The notes: generated from the sequence alone by a model not told the origin. A stretch of 59,529 nt of DNA from Candidatus Moraniibacteriota bacterium (GCA_013336225.1 JAAXUC010000005.1:1-59529); one strand, 5' to 3'; shown: positions 7,260 to 15,337, counted from the stretch's first letter. Numbers and translations: made by a program.

Positions 7260-8963
7260 ATGTCAAAAGAAATACTTAAAAAGAAAAAAACTGCAAAAGT
7301 GGCGATCACAAATGATGTCTCAGCTGATTTGATATCTCTGGCTGAAAAAGCCAGAGAATTGAATATTTCTTTTTTGCAAGAGGCTCCAATTGTGGTTCCT
7401 GACACGTTGAACATAATCCCTGAGGATATTTCGCGGCAAAATAAGATTGTTGCTTTTGAGCGTATTGAAAAAACGGTCAAGATTGGAATCATGGATCCTC
7501 AGAATATCAATGCTTTGAATATCTTACGTTTCATTTCAGAAAAAAAAGAGTTTAATTTTGAATTGTATTTGATTTCTGAAGAAATATTTCAAAAAATTGT
7601 GCAACAATATGAAGGTGGCGCTGAAGAGGCCATCGAAGAGGCAATGGGTTCATTGCAAATTGATACTGGGGAAGGTCAATTGAAGGATGATGAAGATGAT
7701 ATTGGCGAAGCAGGTGCCATGCAGTCAGCACCAGTCACCAAATTGCTCAGCGTGGTGATCAGGCATGCAATTGATGGAAATGCCAGTGATATTCATATTG
7801 AACCATATGGCGCCAAAGAATATCGCGTGCGCTTTCGAGTGGATGGCGTGCTCTATGCTTCACTTTCAATTCCAAAAGAAGTTGGCCGTGCGGTTGTTTC
7901 CAGGATCAAGATTCTTTCCAATCTGAAAATAGATGAAAAAAGGAAGCCTCAAGATGGGAGGTTTAAGATCAAAGAAGATAAACACACGGTGGATTTTCGC
8001 GTTTCTACTTTGCCGGTGATTGACGGAGAAAAAGTGGTGCTGCGTCTTTTGGACACCGGGCATAGTGTTATTGATCTGGATAGCATGGGTCTGATGGGCA
8101 AAGGAAAAGAAATTCTTTTGCGAAATATCAAGGAGCCATTTGGAGTGATTCTGATGACTGGTCCAACTGGATCAGGAAAATCAACGACACTATATGCCTG
8201 TTTGGATATTTTAAATAAAGAGGAGCGAAACATTATTACCCTGGAAGACCCGGTGGAATATTCCATTTCTGGCATCAATCAAAGTCAGATAAATCCTGAA
8301 ATCGGCTATACTTTTGCCAGCGGACTGCGCAGCATTTTGCGTCAAGATCCCAATGTGATCATGGTGGGAGAAATTCGCGACAGTGAAACAGCTGAGCTCA
8401 CCATTCATGCTGCGCTCACGGGACATTTGGTGCTTTCAACTTTGCATACCAACAGTTCTATTGGAGCAATTCCACGACTTATTGATATGGGTATCGAAGC
8501 TTTTTTACTGGCATCTTCACTGCGAGTGGTTGGGGCGCAACGGCTTGTGCGCAGAATATGCCATGAATGCAAGCAGGAGGTGGAAATGTCAACAACCATC
8601 ATGGAATATATTCGTGGTTTGGTGGAAACTTTGCCAAAGGAAGAAGTTGCGAAATATGGTTTGAATCTTACTGATGGACTACATGTATATAAGGGTGGTG
8701 GCTGCGAAGAGTGTGGCAACACTGGATATAAAGGACGAATTGCAATTTTTGAGGCCCTAGAAATTGACGGTGACATGAAAGAAATAATCTCTCAACATAA
8801 TGGTTCAGAATCAGAAGTTCAAAATCATGCTGAAAAAAATGGAATGATATCAATCAAGCAAGATGGACTGCTCAAGGTTTTACTCGGCTTGACGACGTTG
8901 GAAGAAGTTGAAAGAGTGACAGAGGGAAGCAAGAGTATTGGAGGAGAAGTTGAGGATGATTAA
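7260..8963 (+). CDS. pilB: Type IV pilus extension ATPase PilB (GspE family)
   Basis: Hexameric cytoplasmic motor that hydrolyses ATP to polymerise pilins. The 567 residues contain an N-terminal MshEN/GspE-N-like domain and the linker KLLSVVIRHAIDGNASDIHIEP, followed by the RecA-like core. Walker A is GPTGSGKSTT (about residue 300), the Asp box contains EDPVEY, Walker B is VIMVGEIRD (about 365) and the His box contains TGHLVLSTLHTN. The zinc-binding C-M/H-x-x-C pairs typical of PilB are present as CHEC (about 435) and CEEC (about 482), which separate it from the retraction motor PilT downstream. It starts 12 bases after pilO and is followed by a CheY-like gene. Confidence 0.93.
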   Translation: MSKEILKKKKTAKVAITNDVSADLISLAEKARELNISFLQEAPIVVPDTLNIIPEDISRQNKIVAFERIEKTVKIGIMDPQNINALNILRFISEKKEFNFELYLISEEIFQKIVQQYEGGAEEAIEEAMGSLQIDTGEGQLKDDEDDIGEAGAMQSAPVTKLLSVVIRHAIDGNASDIHIEPYGAKEYRVRFRVDGVLYASLSIPKEVGRAVVSRIKILSNLKIDEKRKPQDGRFKIKEDKHTVDFRVSTLPVIDGEKVVLRLLDTGHSVIDLDSMGLMGKGKEILLRNIKEPFGVILMTGPTGSGKSTTLYACLDILNKEERNIITLEDPVEYSISGINQSQINPEIGYTFASGLRSILRQDPNVIMVGEIRDSETAELTIHAALTGHLVLSTLHTNSSIGAIPRLIDMGIEAFLLASSLRVVGAQRLVRRICHECKQEVEMSTTIMEYIRGLVETLPKEEVAKYGLNLTDGLHVYKGGGCEECGNTGYKGRIAIFEALEIDGDMKEIISQHNGSESEVQNHAEKNGMISIKQDGLLKVLLGLTTLEEVERVTEGSKSIGGEVEDD

Positions 8964-9002
8964 TAATAGAATTAAATGTAAATAAGGAATAAAGTTAAAC
9001 CT

Positions 9003-9383
9003 ATGGAAAGTCTTAAAAGAAAGATATTAATTGTTGAAGACGACTTGTTTATTCGTGATATTTATCAAGTTAAATTTTCTCAAGAAGGTTTTGACGTGAC
9101 CATTGCTGAGGATGGAGCAAGGGCCATGAAAATTTTAGAGCAATTGATTCCTGACATCATCTTGCTTGATATTATGATGCCATATATGAACGGCATGGAA
9201 GTCTTGAGGAAAATAAAGAGTGATGAAAAATTGAAAAATATTCCAATCATCATGCTGACAAATATTTCTGAAAAAGAAAAAGTTGGTGAAACTGCTGAAT
9301 ATGGGGTGGGCGCATATTTAATTAAATCCCAGTTTACTCCGTCGGAAGTTGTGCACAAAGTCAATGCTTTGCTGAATGTTTAA
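9003..9383 (+). CDS. CheY-like single-domain response regulator
   Basis: A stand-alone receiver domain of 126 residues with no output domain. All the conserved positions are present: acidic pocket E12, D13 and D14, phospho-acceptor D56 in LLDIMMP, T86 and K108. It most likely acts by protein-protein contact when phosphorylated, like PilG, PilH or CheY, and its place between pilB and pilT suggests that it modulates pilus extension or retraction. No histidine kinase is encoded in this window, so the phosphate donor must be elsewhere. It begins 39 bases after pilB; a promoter for pilT starts inside its last codons. Confidence 0.9.
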   Translation: MESLKRKILIVEDDLFIRDIYQVKFSQEGFDVTIAEDGARAMKILEQLIPDIILLDIMMPYMNGMEVLRKIKSDEKLKNIPIIMLTNISEKEKVGETAEYGVGAYLIKSQFTPSEVVHKVNALLNV

Positions 9384-9396
9384 ATATTGGTATAAT
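9369..9396 (+). promoter_or_regulatory. Internal promoter upstream of pilT
   Basis: TTGCTG (9369-9374), 16 bases, then the extended -10 TGGTATAAT (hexamer 9391-9396). The leader to pilT would be about 120 bases and contains a small AAGCAC/GTGCTT hairpin at 9431-9445. Confidence 0.55.
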
Positions 9397-9521
9397 AGAG
9401 ATAATTGACGTTAAAAATAAAGATAAAAATAAGCACTTCGTGCTTGAAATTGCTTCGCTCGCCACAAATGAAAATATTTATTAATACTTTCTTTGCTGCC
9501 TCGCTAGCAATTATAAAAAAT

Positions 9522-10601
9522 ATGTCAGCATTACATAGTGAACAGAGAATAAAAAGTCTTTTGCGCTTGGTGGCGCAGCAGAGCGCATCTGATTTGCATT
9601 TGGTTGTTGGGCGCTATCCAACACTGCGTTTGGATGGGAAATTGTATCCCTTGACTCAGGAGTCCGTGCTTTCGGCTGACGATACAATAGCACTCAGTGA
9701 TGCACTCATGAGTGAGGATAATAAAAAGAAATTGGTTGATGAAGGTCAGATCGATTTTTCGTATAATTTTGAAGACAAGGCGCGTTTTCGAACCAATGTT
9801 TTTTATCAGCAAGGAAATGTAAGTGTGGCGATGCGCATGGTTAATGGTTCTGTACGAACTTTGGAAGAATTGAATGTGCCACCAATCTTGTATGATTTCA
9901 CGCATTCTGCTCAAGGACTACTTTTGATCACTGGTCCGGTTGGACACGGAAAATCAACCACACTCAGCGCGCTGATTGATTTCATCAATCACAATCAGGA
10001 CAAGCACATCATCACGGTGGAAGATCCGATTGAATATGTCTATGAGCAAGATCGTTGCATCATCAATCAACGAGAAATTGGCAGAGACACAAAAACATTT
10101 GCTGATGGCTTGCGCAGTGTGTTTCGTGAGGATGCAAATGTGGTGCTTATTGGTGAACTTCGAGATTTGGACACGATCAGCACGGCCATGACTGCCGCTG
10201 AAACAGGGCATTTGATTTTGGCAACTTTGCACACCAATGACACCTCGCAGACAATTGATAGAATCGTGGATGTTTTTCCTGCTCATCAACAAAATCAAGT
10301 CAGATCACAATTAGCCAGTGTGCTGCTCGGCGTGGTTTCGCAGCGTTTGATTCCAAAAGTTGGTGGCGGACGAATTCCAGCCATGGAAATCATGATGAAC
10401 AATCATGCGGTGGAGAATTTGATTCGCGAAAACAAATCATATCAAATCGATAGCGTCATCGAGACAAGCCTTCGAGAGGGCATGGTTTCTTTGGATAAGT
10501 CTTTGGCAGATTTGATTCAGCGCGGTTTAATTACGATTGATGATGCTTTGGTGTTCACAAAAAATCAGGAATATTTGCAGATGCTCATAAGTAAGAAATA
10601 A
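9522..10601 (+). CDS. pilT: Type IV pilus retraction ATPase PilT
   Basis: Cytoplasmic hexameric motor that depolymerises the pilus and powers twitching and DNA or host pulling. The 359 residues start with the PilT-type MSALHSEQRIKSLLR; the longer frame from 9405 would add 39 unrelated residues and a hydrophobic patch, so I use the ATG at 9522. The SDLHL motif, Walker A GPVGHGKSTT (about residue 137), Asp box EDPIEYV, Walker B VVLIGELRD, His box TGHLILATLHTN and the PilT-specific AIRNLIRE-like AVENLIRE are all present. The Walker A has Val and His where GPTGSGKS is usual. No zinc cysteines are present, as expected for PilT. An internal promoter may express it separately from pilB. Confidence 0.93.
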   Translation: MSALHSEQRIKSLLRLVAQQSASDLHLVVGRYPTLRLDGKLYPLTQESVLSADDTIALSDALMSEDNKKKLVDEGQIDFSYNFEDKARFRTNVFYQQGNVSVAMRMVNGSVRTLEELNVPPILYDFTHSAQGLLLITGPVGHGKSTTLSALIDFINHNQDKHIITVEDPIEYVYEQDRCIINQREIGRDTKTFADGLRSVFREDANVVLIGELRDLDTISTAMTAAETGHLILATLHTNDTSQTIDRIVDVFPAHQQNQVRSQLASVLLGVVSQRLIPKVGGGRIPAMEIMMNNHAVENLIRENKSYQIDSVIETSLREGMVSLDKSLADLIQRGLITIDDALVFTKNQEYLQMLISKK

Positions 10602-10607
10602 CCCATC

Positions 10608-10689
10608 TGTCATTCCGGACTTGATCCGGAATCCAGTTTGATGCACAAATTGAAAAAGAACCTGGATTCCCATTTCCATGGGAATGACA
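10608..10689. repeat. MITE-like inverted repeat between pilT and pilC
   Basis: Two related arms, 10608-10636 and 10662-10689, face each other. Each has the form TGTCATTCC-N10-GGAATCCAG and is itself a small palindrome (ATTCC...GGAAT). The arms flank 25 unrelated bases. This design resembles dRS3-type (ATTCCC-N8-GGGAAT) dispersed repeats known from Neisseria and others. It begins six bases after the pilT stop codon and would fold into a long hairpin in the transcript, possibly limiting read-through into pilC. Confidence 0.65.
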
Positions 10690-10726
10690 AAGAAGAGAGT
10701 TTTCTAAAAAATGTAAATGTAAAATC

Positions 10727-11938
10727 ATGAAATTCATATTTCAAGCAAAAAATTCAGACGGTAGGATTGTTGAAGGTCGCTTGGATGCCACTGACAGCGC
10801 GGCGGCAGTTGTAATGCTGCAAGAACGCGGATACGTGCCACTTAAGGTTGAAAAACCCAAAGATGTGTCCGGGGTAGTGAAAGACTTGGAGCGTTTATGG
10901 GAAGGTGTCAATTTGCGCGAGTTGTCTGTGTTCTTCAGGCAATTGGCAACACTCATTGAGGCCAAAGTTTCAATTGTGGCCTCACTTCAAGCAGTGGGTG
11001 AACAAACTGAAAATGGTTTTCTCAAGATTGTTATCAATGAATTGATTGGTGATATTGAAGACGGAGTGCCATTTTCAGAAGCAATGTCAAAGCACCCGGA
11101 TGTTTTTGAAAACTTGGCTGTCAGCATGGTCAAGGCGGGTGAGCTTTCGGGAAATTTGCAACGCTCCGTGCTGTTCTTGGCTGAAAATACTGAAAAAAAT
11201 TATGAATTGAATTCAAAAATAAAAGGCGCACTGTTTTATCCTGTCTTTGTTTTTTCCGCGGCGCTTATCATTGGCTTCATTGTTTTTACTGTGGTTTTGC
11301 CAAAACTTACAGGAATTTTCAAGGATATGAATGTTGAAATTCCTTGGTATACTTCAATTTTGATGGCTGCAGGTGACTTCATGAGTGCTTATTGGTGGAT
11401 GGTGGGATTTATTTTTATTGGGGTGATTGCTGGAATTTCATATTATGTTAAAACTGAAGATGGCAGAAAGGAATGGGACATTGTTAAAATGAAAATCCCA
11501 GTGATTGGAAAACTTTTTGAGTATGTCTACATTTCACGTTTCTCTGAAAATCTTTCAGTGCTTTTGGATGGTGGAATTCCAATTGTCAGAGCATTGGTGA
11601 TTGTGGGCGAGGTTGTGAACAGCTCAGCCTATGAAGCTGTGATTTTGCGAGCGGCAGACGAGGTGAAATCTGGCGGAACTATGAGTTCAGTCTTTGCGCG
11701 CAGTGAATTTTTCCCGCCAATTGTTTCGCAAATGATCAAGATTGGAGAAGATGCGGGAAAGGTGAGTGAGGTTTTGCGGCATATGTCAGTTTTCTACAAT
11801 CAAGAAACTGATCGCATCACCCGCAATCTCTCCACCATGCTTGAGCCGATTTTGATAACATTCTTGGGATTAGGGGTGGGAGTGTTAGTGTTTGCAATTT
11901 TGATGCCGATCTATAATATTGCAGGGTCAATGAATTAG
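10727..11938 (+). CDS. pilC: Type IV pilus platform protein PilC
   Basis: Polytopic inner-membrane platform that couples the PilB and PilT motors to pilin subunits. The 403 residues hold the two tandem T2SF domains typical of the GspF/PilC family. The first, with FFRQLATLIEAKVSIVASLQ and VPFSEAMSKHP, starts at about residue 65. The second, with RFSENLSVLLDGGIPIVRAL, starts at about 270. Three membrane regions are seen, near 170-195, 220-240 and 375-400. The N-terminal 60 residues form the small cytoplasmic domain usual in PilC. It lies between pilT and the pilin genes, and the ATG at 10727 follows an A-rich stretch without a clear Shine-Dalgarno. Confidence 0.92.
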   Translation: MKFIFQAKNSDGRIVEGRLDATDSAAAVVMLQERGYVPLKVEKPKDVSGVVKDLERLWEGVNLRELSVFFRQLATLIEAKVSIVASLQAVGEQTENGFLKIVINELIGDIEDGVPFSEAMSKHPDVFENLAVSMVKAGELSGNLQRSVLFLAENTEKNYELNSKIKGALFYPVFVFSAALIIGFIVFTVVLPKLTGIFKDMNVEIPWYTSILMAAGDFMSAYWWMVGFIFIGVIAGISYYVKTEDGRKEWDIVKMKIPVIGKLFEYVYISRFSENLSVLLDGGIPIVRALVIVGEVVNSSAYEAVILRAADEVKSGGTMSSVFARSEFFPPIVSQMIKIGEDAGKVSEVLRHMSVFYNQETDRITRNLSTMLEPILITFLGLGVGVLVFAILMPIYNIAGSMN

Positions 11939-11967
11939 GGCTGAGGTTTTATGTATTTAATAATTTG

Positions 11968-11976
11968 TGCTATAAT
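11968..11976 (+). promoter_or_regulatory. Extended -10 promoter of the first pilin gene
   Basis: TGCTATAAT is a perfect extended -10. The hexamer ends at 11976 and the ATG at 11983 lies at the expected transcription start, so the mRNA may be leaderless. Confidence 0.6.
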
Positions 11977-11982
11977 TATTTT

Positions 11983-12486
11983 ATGATAAAAATGAAAAAT
12001 AAAATTGTGACAAAAAAAGCGTTTACTTTGGTGGAGATTTTGCTTGTAGTTGCGATTATTGGGATATTATCAGGTGTTGTATTGGTTAGTACTCGAACCA
12101 GCTTGGATAAATCAAAGGCTGCAGCGGCAATAACAACTATGTCAAGTATTCTGCCAGAGCTGGTAACATGCGCTGATGACAATGGGGCGGCTATCGCCGT
12201 TGCACCAACCACAGCAGCTTATGCTTGTTGTATTTCAACTGTTGCAGCCGCAACCATTGCTGGATGCGATGGTGCTGGAGAAATGGCATCTGGACATAAC
12301 ACGAAGTGGCCTGCTATTCTTGCTAAAACTGGCTATGATTATGCGGGAGTTCCGACTGGAACATTGCTAGCGGGCACTTATGTATTTTTTGCCACTAAGT
12401 CAGGACAGAAAAAAATAATTTGTGATTATGCTGCAAATGCATGTTGTGAAGATAACGATACTGGAACTAGACTTAATTGTCAATAA
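11983..12486 (+). CDS. Type IV pilin-like protein, cysteine-rich, atypical cleavage site
   Basis: A prepilin of 167 residues, to be processed by PilD and assembled into the pilus or its tip. The class III leader is short and basic and ends TKKA, before FTLVEILLVVAIIGIL, which carries the essential E5 of mature pilin. The residue before the cleavage site is Ala, where Gly is nearly invariant. The C-terminal domain has many cysteines, including two CC pairs, suggesting disulfide stabilisation outside the cell. The ATG at 11983 is preceded by an extended -10, so a leaderless mRNA is likely; ATG 11992 is an alternative start. It differs in sequence from the two following pilins and may be the major or an accessory subunit. 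Confidence 0.82.
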   Translation: MIKMKNKIVTKKAFTLVEILLVVAIIGILSGVVLVSTRTSLDKSKAAAAITTMSSILPELVTCADDNGAAIAVAPTTAAYACCISTVAAATIAGCDGAGEMASGHNTKWPAILAKTGYDYAGVPTGTLLAGTYVFFATKSGQKKIICDYAANACCEDNDTGTRLNCQ

Positions 12487-12563
12487 AAATAATTATGCAA
12501 AAAAGGATTCATTTTAGTGCTGTACGATATCATTTGTTAGCTTGAGGGTAAGTTTAAATATAT

Positions 12564-12590
12564 GCTAAAAAGACGGGTCGAGTTTTTAGC
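12564..12590. other. Hairpin in the spacer between pilin genes
   Basis: GCTAAAAA (12564-12571) pairs with TTTTTAGC (12583-12590), with GAC/GTC pairing in the loop. It is followed by A rather than T residues, so it is not a typical plus-strand terminator. Role unknown; it may protect the 3' end of the upstream pilin mRNA. Confidence 0.4.
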
Positions 12591-12622
12591 AAAAAAAAGA
12601 TAAATTTAAAATTAAAAAAATA

Positions 12623-12661
12623 CCCCAGTTAAATATTGTGGATTACCATAATTTAACGGGG
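12623..12661 (+). promoter_or_regulatory. Inverted repeat in the leader of the second pilin gene
   Basis: CCCCAGTTAAAT (12623-12634) and ATTTAACGGGG (12651-12661) pair over 11 bp with one bulged A; the loop is 16 bases. The right arm ends nine bases before the ATG at 12671 and contains the only G-rich candidate for ribosome binding, so folding could restrict translation. A closely similar repeat precedes the membrane protein gene at 22369. Confidence 0.45.
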
Positions 12662-12670
12662 CAAGAAAAT

Positions 12671-13138
12671 ATGAAAAAAATGCAAAAAGGTTTCACATTG
12701 ATTGAGCTTTTGATTGTGATTGCAATCATTGGAATTTTGGCTGGAGTTATCTTGGTGAGCACTAGTTCAGCAAGAAATAAGGCTACCGCCTCTGTAACAA
12801 AACAAACATTGTCAAGTTTAAGGTCTGCTTTGACATCCTGTTGTGCGGATGCTTCAGCAGCTACTATGATTAATGGAACAGCTGCTGTTCCAGTTAATGG
12901 TGGAACAGAAATTTGTTCAGTTGCTCTAGGTGTTTTATATCCAACAGTGGCAGAACTTAAATTGGCTAGTACTGGTACTGTTGAATATATTGGAGCTGCA
13001 TGTAGCGCTACTGATCCAACCGTGACTGTACATATCACTGGTCATCCAGTTGCTGCTTGTAATTATGTTGCCGGTACTCCTACAACTGCCTGGACTATTG
13101 GAGTTTTTGGTGGAATGATTCCTCCAACGGGCTGTTAA
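12671..13138 (+). CDS. Type IV pilin, cysteine-rich
   Basis: A 155-residue prepilin. The leader MKKMQKG is followed by the canonical cleavage site G/FTLIE and a 20-residue hydrophobic helix with E5. After the helix comes VSTSSARNKA, a segment also present in the next gene. The extracellular part has a CC pair and four further cysteines, the last as the C-terminal residue, a spacing shared with the next pilin and suggesting three disulfides. I use the ATG at 12671; the upstream frame start is far from the leader. A hairpin-forming inverted repeat just upstream may control translation. With its downstream paralogue it probably forms the shaft of the pilus, or one is an alternative subunit. Confidence 0.88.
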   Translation: MKKMQKGFTLIELLIVIAIIGILAGVILVSTSSARNKATASVTKQTLSSLRSALTSCCADASAATMINGTAAVPVNGGTEICSVALGVLYPTVAELKLASTGTVEYIGAACSATDPTVTVHITGHPVAACNYVAGTPTTAWTIGVFGGMIPPTGC

Positions 13139-13225
13139 TATTTGCAATGAATATTTTTTATCTGTCAAATTTATTTTTGACAGATAATGGATTATTTATT
13201 CTTCAAAAAAGAATTGTTATTATTT

Positions 13226-13696
13226 ATGTATAGAAATGATATAATTATTCGTCATAAAAAAGGTTTCACCTTGATTGAACTTCTGATTGTAATTGCAATA
13301 ATCGGTATTTTAGCTGGCGTCATTTTGGTTAGTACTAGTTCAGCAAGAAACAAGGCGCAAGCTTCAGGTGTTAAAACAACCATAGCTTCATTAAAAAGTG
13401 CAGTTGCAACTTGCTGTGGAGACATGAGTAATCAACTGCAAGATGTGGCAGGTGCTGATATTTGTGATATTGGAAGTGTGGCAAATTTGCCAGACAATGT
13501 GATACTAAGTGTGACAACTGTGACTTATTCAGTTCTTAATGATTGTAATTCAGATGATCCTGCAATTGATGTTGAAATTGTTGGACATATCCAGCCAGCA
13601 TGCAATGGACACATTACGGTCTCTCAGCGTGGAATTTTTTCTGGCGGAGACGAAACTATTCCTGGAACAGTCTCTGGTTTTCCAGATGGTTGTTGA
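13226..13696 (+). CDS. Type IV pilin, cysteine-rich paralogue
   Basis: A 156-residue prepilin almost identical to the preceding gene over the leader cleavage site, the hydrophobic helix and the following SARNKA segment, then diverged in the globular part. It keeps the CC pair and the C-terminal cysteine, and has a Gly-rich end (GGDETIPGTVSGFPDGC). The leader from ATG 13226 is 15 residues and ends KKG before FTLIE. A TATAAT lies inside the leader coding region at 13240-13245 but gives no sensible start, so I regard it as chance. Identical N-termini and divergent C-termini fit tandem duplication with diversification of the exposed domain. Confidence 0.86.
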   Translation: MYRNDIIIRHKKGFTLIELLIVIAIIGILAGVILVSTSSARNKAQASGVKTTIASLKSAVATCCGDMSNQLQDVAGADICDIGSVANLPDNVILSVTTVTYSVLNDCNSDDPAIDVEIVGHIQPACNGHITVSQRGIFSGGDETIPGTVSGFPDGC

Positions 13697-13761
13697 TGAG
13701 ATAGTTTTCGATAAATTGGAAAAGACATATCTCTTAAATATTGGTATGTTTTTTGTTTTTG

Positions 13762-13770
13762 TGGTAAAAT
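13762..13770 (+). promoter_or_regulatory. Possible extended -10 promoter upstream of pilD
   Basis: TGGTAAAAT matches the extended -10 pattern seen elsewhere in the window. The leader to pilD would be about 120 bases and would contain the stem-loop repeat at 13858-13885. Confidence 0.35.
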
Positions 13771-13857
13771 TTAGGAAGTTAGAATTTTATTTTTTTTGAT
13801 TTTGTTGCATCTCATTATAACGTGAGATTCGGCATGGCCTGTTGCCTGGGCAATGTT

Positions 13858-13885
13858 CTGAATCCCCGTTTTCACGGGAATGACA
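13858..13885. repeat. Single arm of the dRS3-like dispersed repeat
   Basis: CTGAATCCCC-gttttca-CGGGAATGACA matches the right arm of the element at 10662-10689 and is a small palindrome. On the minus strand it would encode the peptide VIPVKTGIQ, the usual mistranslation of such repeats. A second small hairpin (ATCTCA/TGAGAT) lies at 13809-13828. It sits 15 bases before pilD. Confidence 0.55.
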
Positions 13886-13899
13886 ACTGGTAGAATTTT

Positions 13900-14700
13900 A
13901 TGACTATCATATTCTTGCTTTTCGGACTTATTATCGGGAGTTTTATTAATGCGGTGGTGTATCGCATCAATGCAGTGGAGTCTCTGATGGAACGAAGTCA
14001 TTGTCCACATTGCAAAAAGAAGGTGCGTTGGTTTGACAATATGCCACTGCTCAGTTTTGTGTTGCTTGGTGCAAAGTGCCGAGATTGCGGCGAAAAAATT
14101 TCCTGGCAATATCCCACAGTGGAAGCACTCACTGGAATTGTTTTTGCGCTGCTGGGAACTTATTTTTTCAATCTGTATGATTTTGCGAGCTTTCTCTTGA
14201 CTGCCTATTATCTGACTGTGTTTTCAATACTGATGATTATTTTTGTGTATGATTTCAAATACATGGAAATTCCTATGCTGATTTTATGGCTGGGTGTGGG
14301 AGTTAGTTTGGCATATTTTGTTTTTGCGGACTGGCAAAGTTTTCACCAAGCTGCTTCAGTTTTTGAGCTCAAGACAATTTCTGGAATCATTGGAGGCTTG
14401 ATTGCTGGTGGTTTCTTTTGGTCGCTGGCTGCATATTCCAAGGAAACTTGGATGGGATATGGCGATGCTTATTTGGGACTTTTGATTGGATTGATCGTGG
14501 GTTGGCCGAACATTTTTGTGGCGTTGATGCTTTCATTCACAATTGGTGCGCTTGTCAGTGTGGGGCTGATTGCTGTCAGCAGGAAAACCATGAAAAGCCA
14601 GGTGCCATTTGCTCCATTTTTGATCACTGGAACTTTCTTGACTGTGATTTTGCCGCAAATTTTCCCCTCGCTAACTTATTGGTTTTCAATAATAGGGTAG
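13900..14700 (+). CDS. pilD: Prepilin peptidase/N-methyltransferase PilD
   Basis: Polytopic aspartic protease that cuts the leader from all prepilins of the locus and methylates the new N-terminus. The 266 residues include the methyltransferase-associated cytoplasmic zinc domain with C35-x-x-C38 and C60-x-x-C63. The two catalytic aspartates are D118 in VYDFKYMEIP and D189 in GYGDAYLG; the latter is the counterpart of the usual GMGD motif. About eight membrane helices are predicted by eye. The ATG is the first in frame after a dispersed repeat. The position between pilin and minor pilin genes is typical of compact type IV pilus clusters. Confidence 0.92.
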   Translation: MTIIFLLFGLIIGSFINAVVYRINAVESLMERSHCPHCKKKVRWFDNMPLLSFVLLGAKCRDCGEKISWQYPTVEALTGIVFALLGTYFFNLYDFASFLLTAYYLTVFSILMIIFVYDFKYMEIPMLILWLGVGVSLAYFVFADWQSFHQAASVFELKTISGIIGGLIAGGFFWSLAAYSKETWMGYGDAYLGLLIGLIVGWPNIFVALMLSFTIGALVSVGLIAVSRKTMKSQVPFAPFLITGTFLTVILPQIFPSLTYWFSIIG

Positions 14701-14735
14701 GGTGACATTTGACGACCAACATTTAACAAAAAATA

Positions 14736-15245
14736 ATGAATTATAAGTTTTCAAAAATAAAAAAAGGTTTCTCGTTGGTGGAGTTATTGGTCGTGATGGC
14801 GATTACGCTTATTATGACAGGTGTTTTGCTGATAAATAATAATAGCAATAAATCAGCGGCTGCAGTGGAAAATGCAGCCAGGGTTGTGGCTGCTCAAATT
14901 CGATCTTTGCAAAATGAGGCACTCAGTGGAAAACAAATTGGAACGCAAATTGTCAAAGAATATCATTTCATTATGAGTGATGACAGCACATATGTCATTC
15001 AATACAAAGATTCAGCGCTCAATGTGATTGCTGCTGGCACGCAATCATTCGATATTGCAAAAAATAAGGTCAAATTCGTTTCTGGTGTTTTTCCTCTTGA
15101 TTTTCATTTCACTGCTCCAGGCGGAAAGGTGAGTGGCGCAAATACAATTGAGATAAGAGCTGACATTTCAGGTGTAATTGCTTGTAGGACAATAACCATT
15201 TCACTTAGTGGTAATGTTTCCGAGCAAGAGGTACCTTGTACATAA
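14736..15245 (+). CDS. Minor pilin, GspH/FimT-like
   Basis: A 169-residue prepilin-like protein with leader ending IKKG before FSLVELLVVMAITLIMTG. The globular part begins AARVVAAQIRSLQNEALSGKQ, the pattern of GspH/FimT minor pseudopilins, and ends with two widely spaced cysteines in a beta-rich domain. Minor pilins of this kind prime pilus assembly and often bind DNA in competent bacteria. Only 35 bases separate it from pilD, and it is followed by two further minor pilins, forming a tip-complex set. Confidence 0.82.
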   Translation: MNYKFSKIKKGFSLVELLVVMAITLIMTGVLLINNNSNKSAAAVENAARVVAAQIRSLQNEALSGKQIGTQIVKEYHFIMSDDSTYVIQYKDSALNVIAAGTQSFDIAKNKVKFVSGVFPLDFHFTAPGGKVSGANTIEIRADISGVIACRTITISLSGNVSEQEVPCT

Positions 15246-15337
15246 GAATAAACACAGTTGCGCTGCTTTAAAATGTGTTGCCCGCCCAAAATTAAAATAA
15301 ATCTTCATCTCATTGACTCATTAGGGGTTATAAAAAA

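Noticed and set aside
9405-9521. Longer N-terminus for pilT
   Set aside because: The extra 39 residues match no PilT and include the hairpin-forming leader; ATG 9522 begins at the conserved N-terminus.
13240-13245. TATAAT inside the leader of the third pilin as its promoter
   Set aside because: A transcript from it would lack the ATG at 13226 and offers no normal start codon before the helix.
13771-14109. Minus-strand ORF containing VIPVKTGIQ
   Set aside because: It overlaps pilD, and the peptide is the usual translation of the dispersed repeat arm at 13858-13885.
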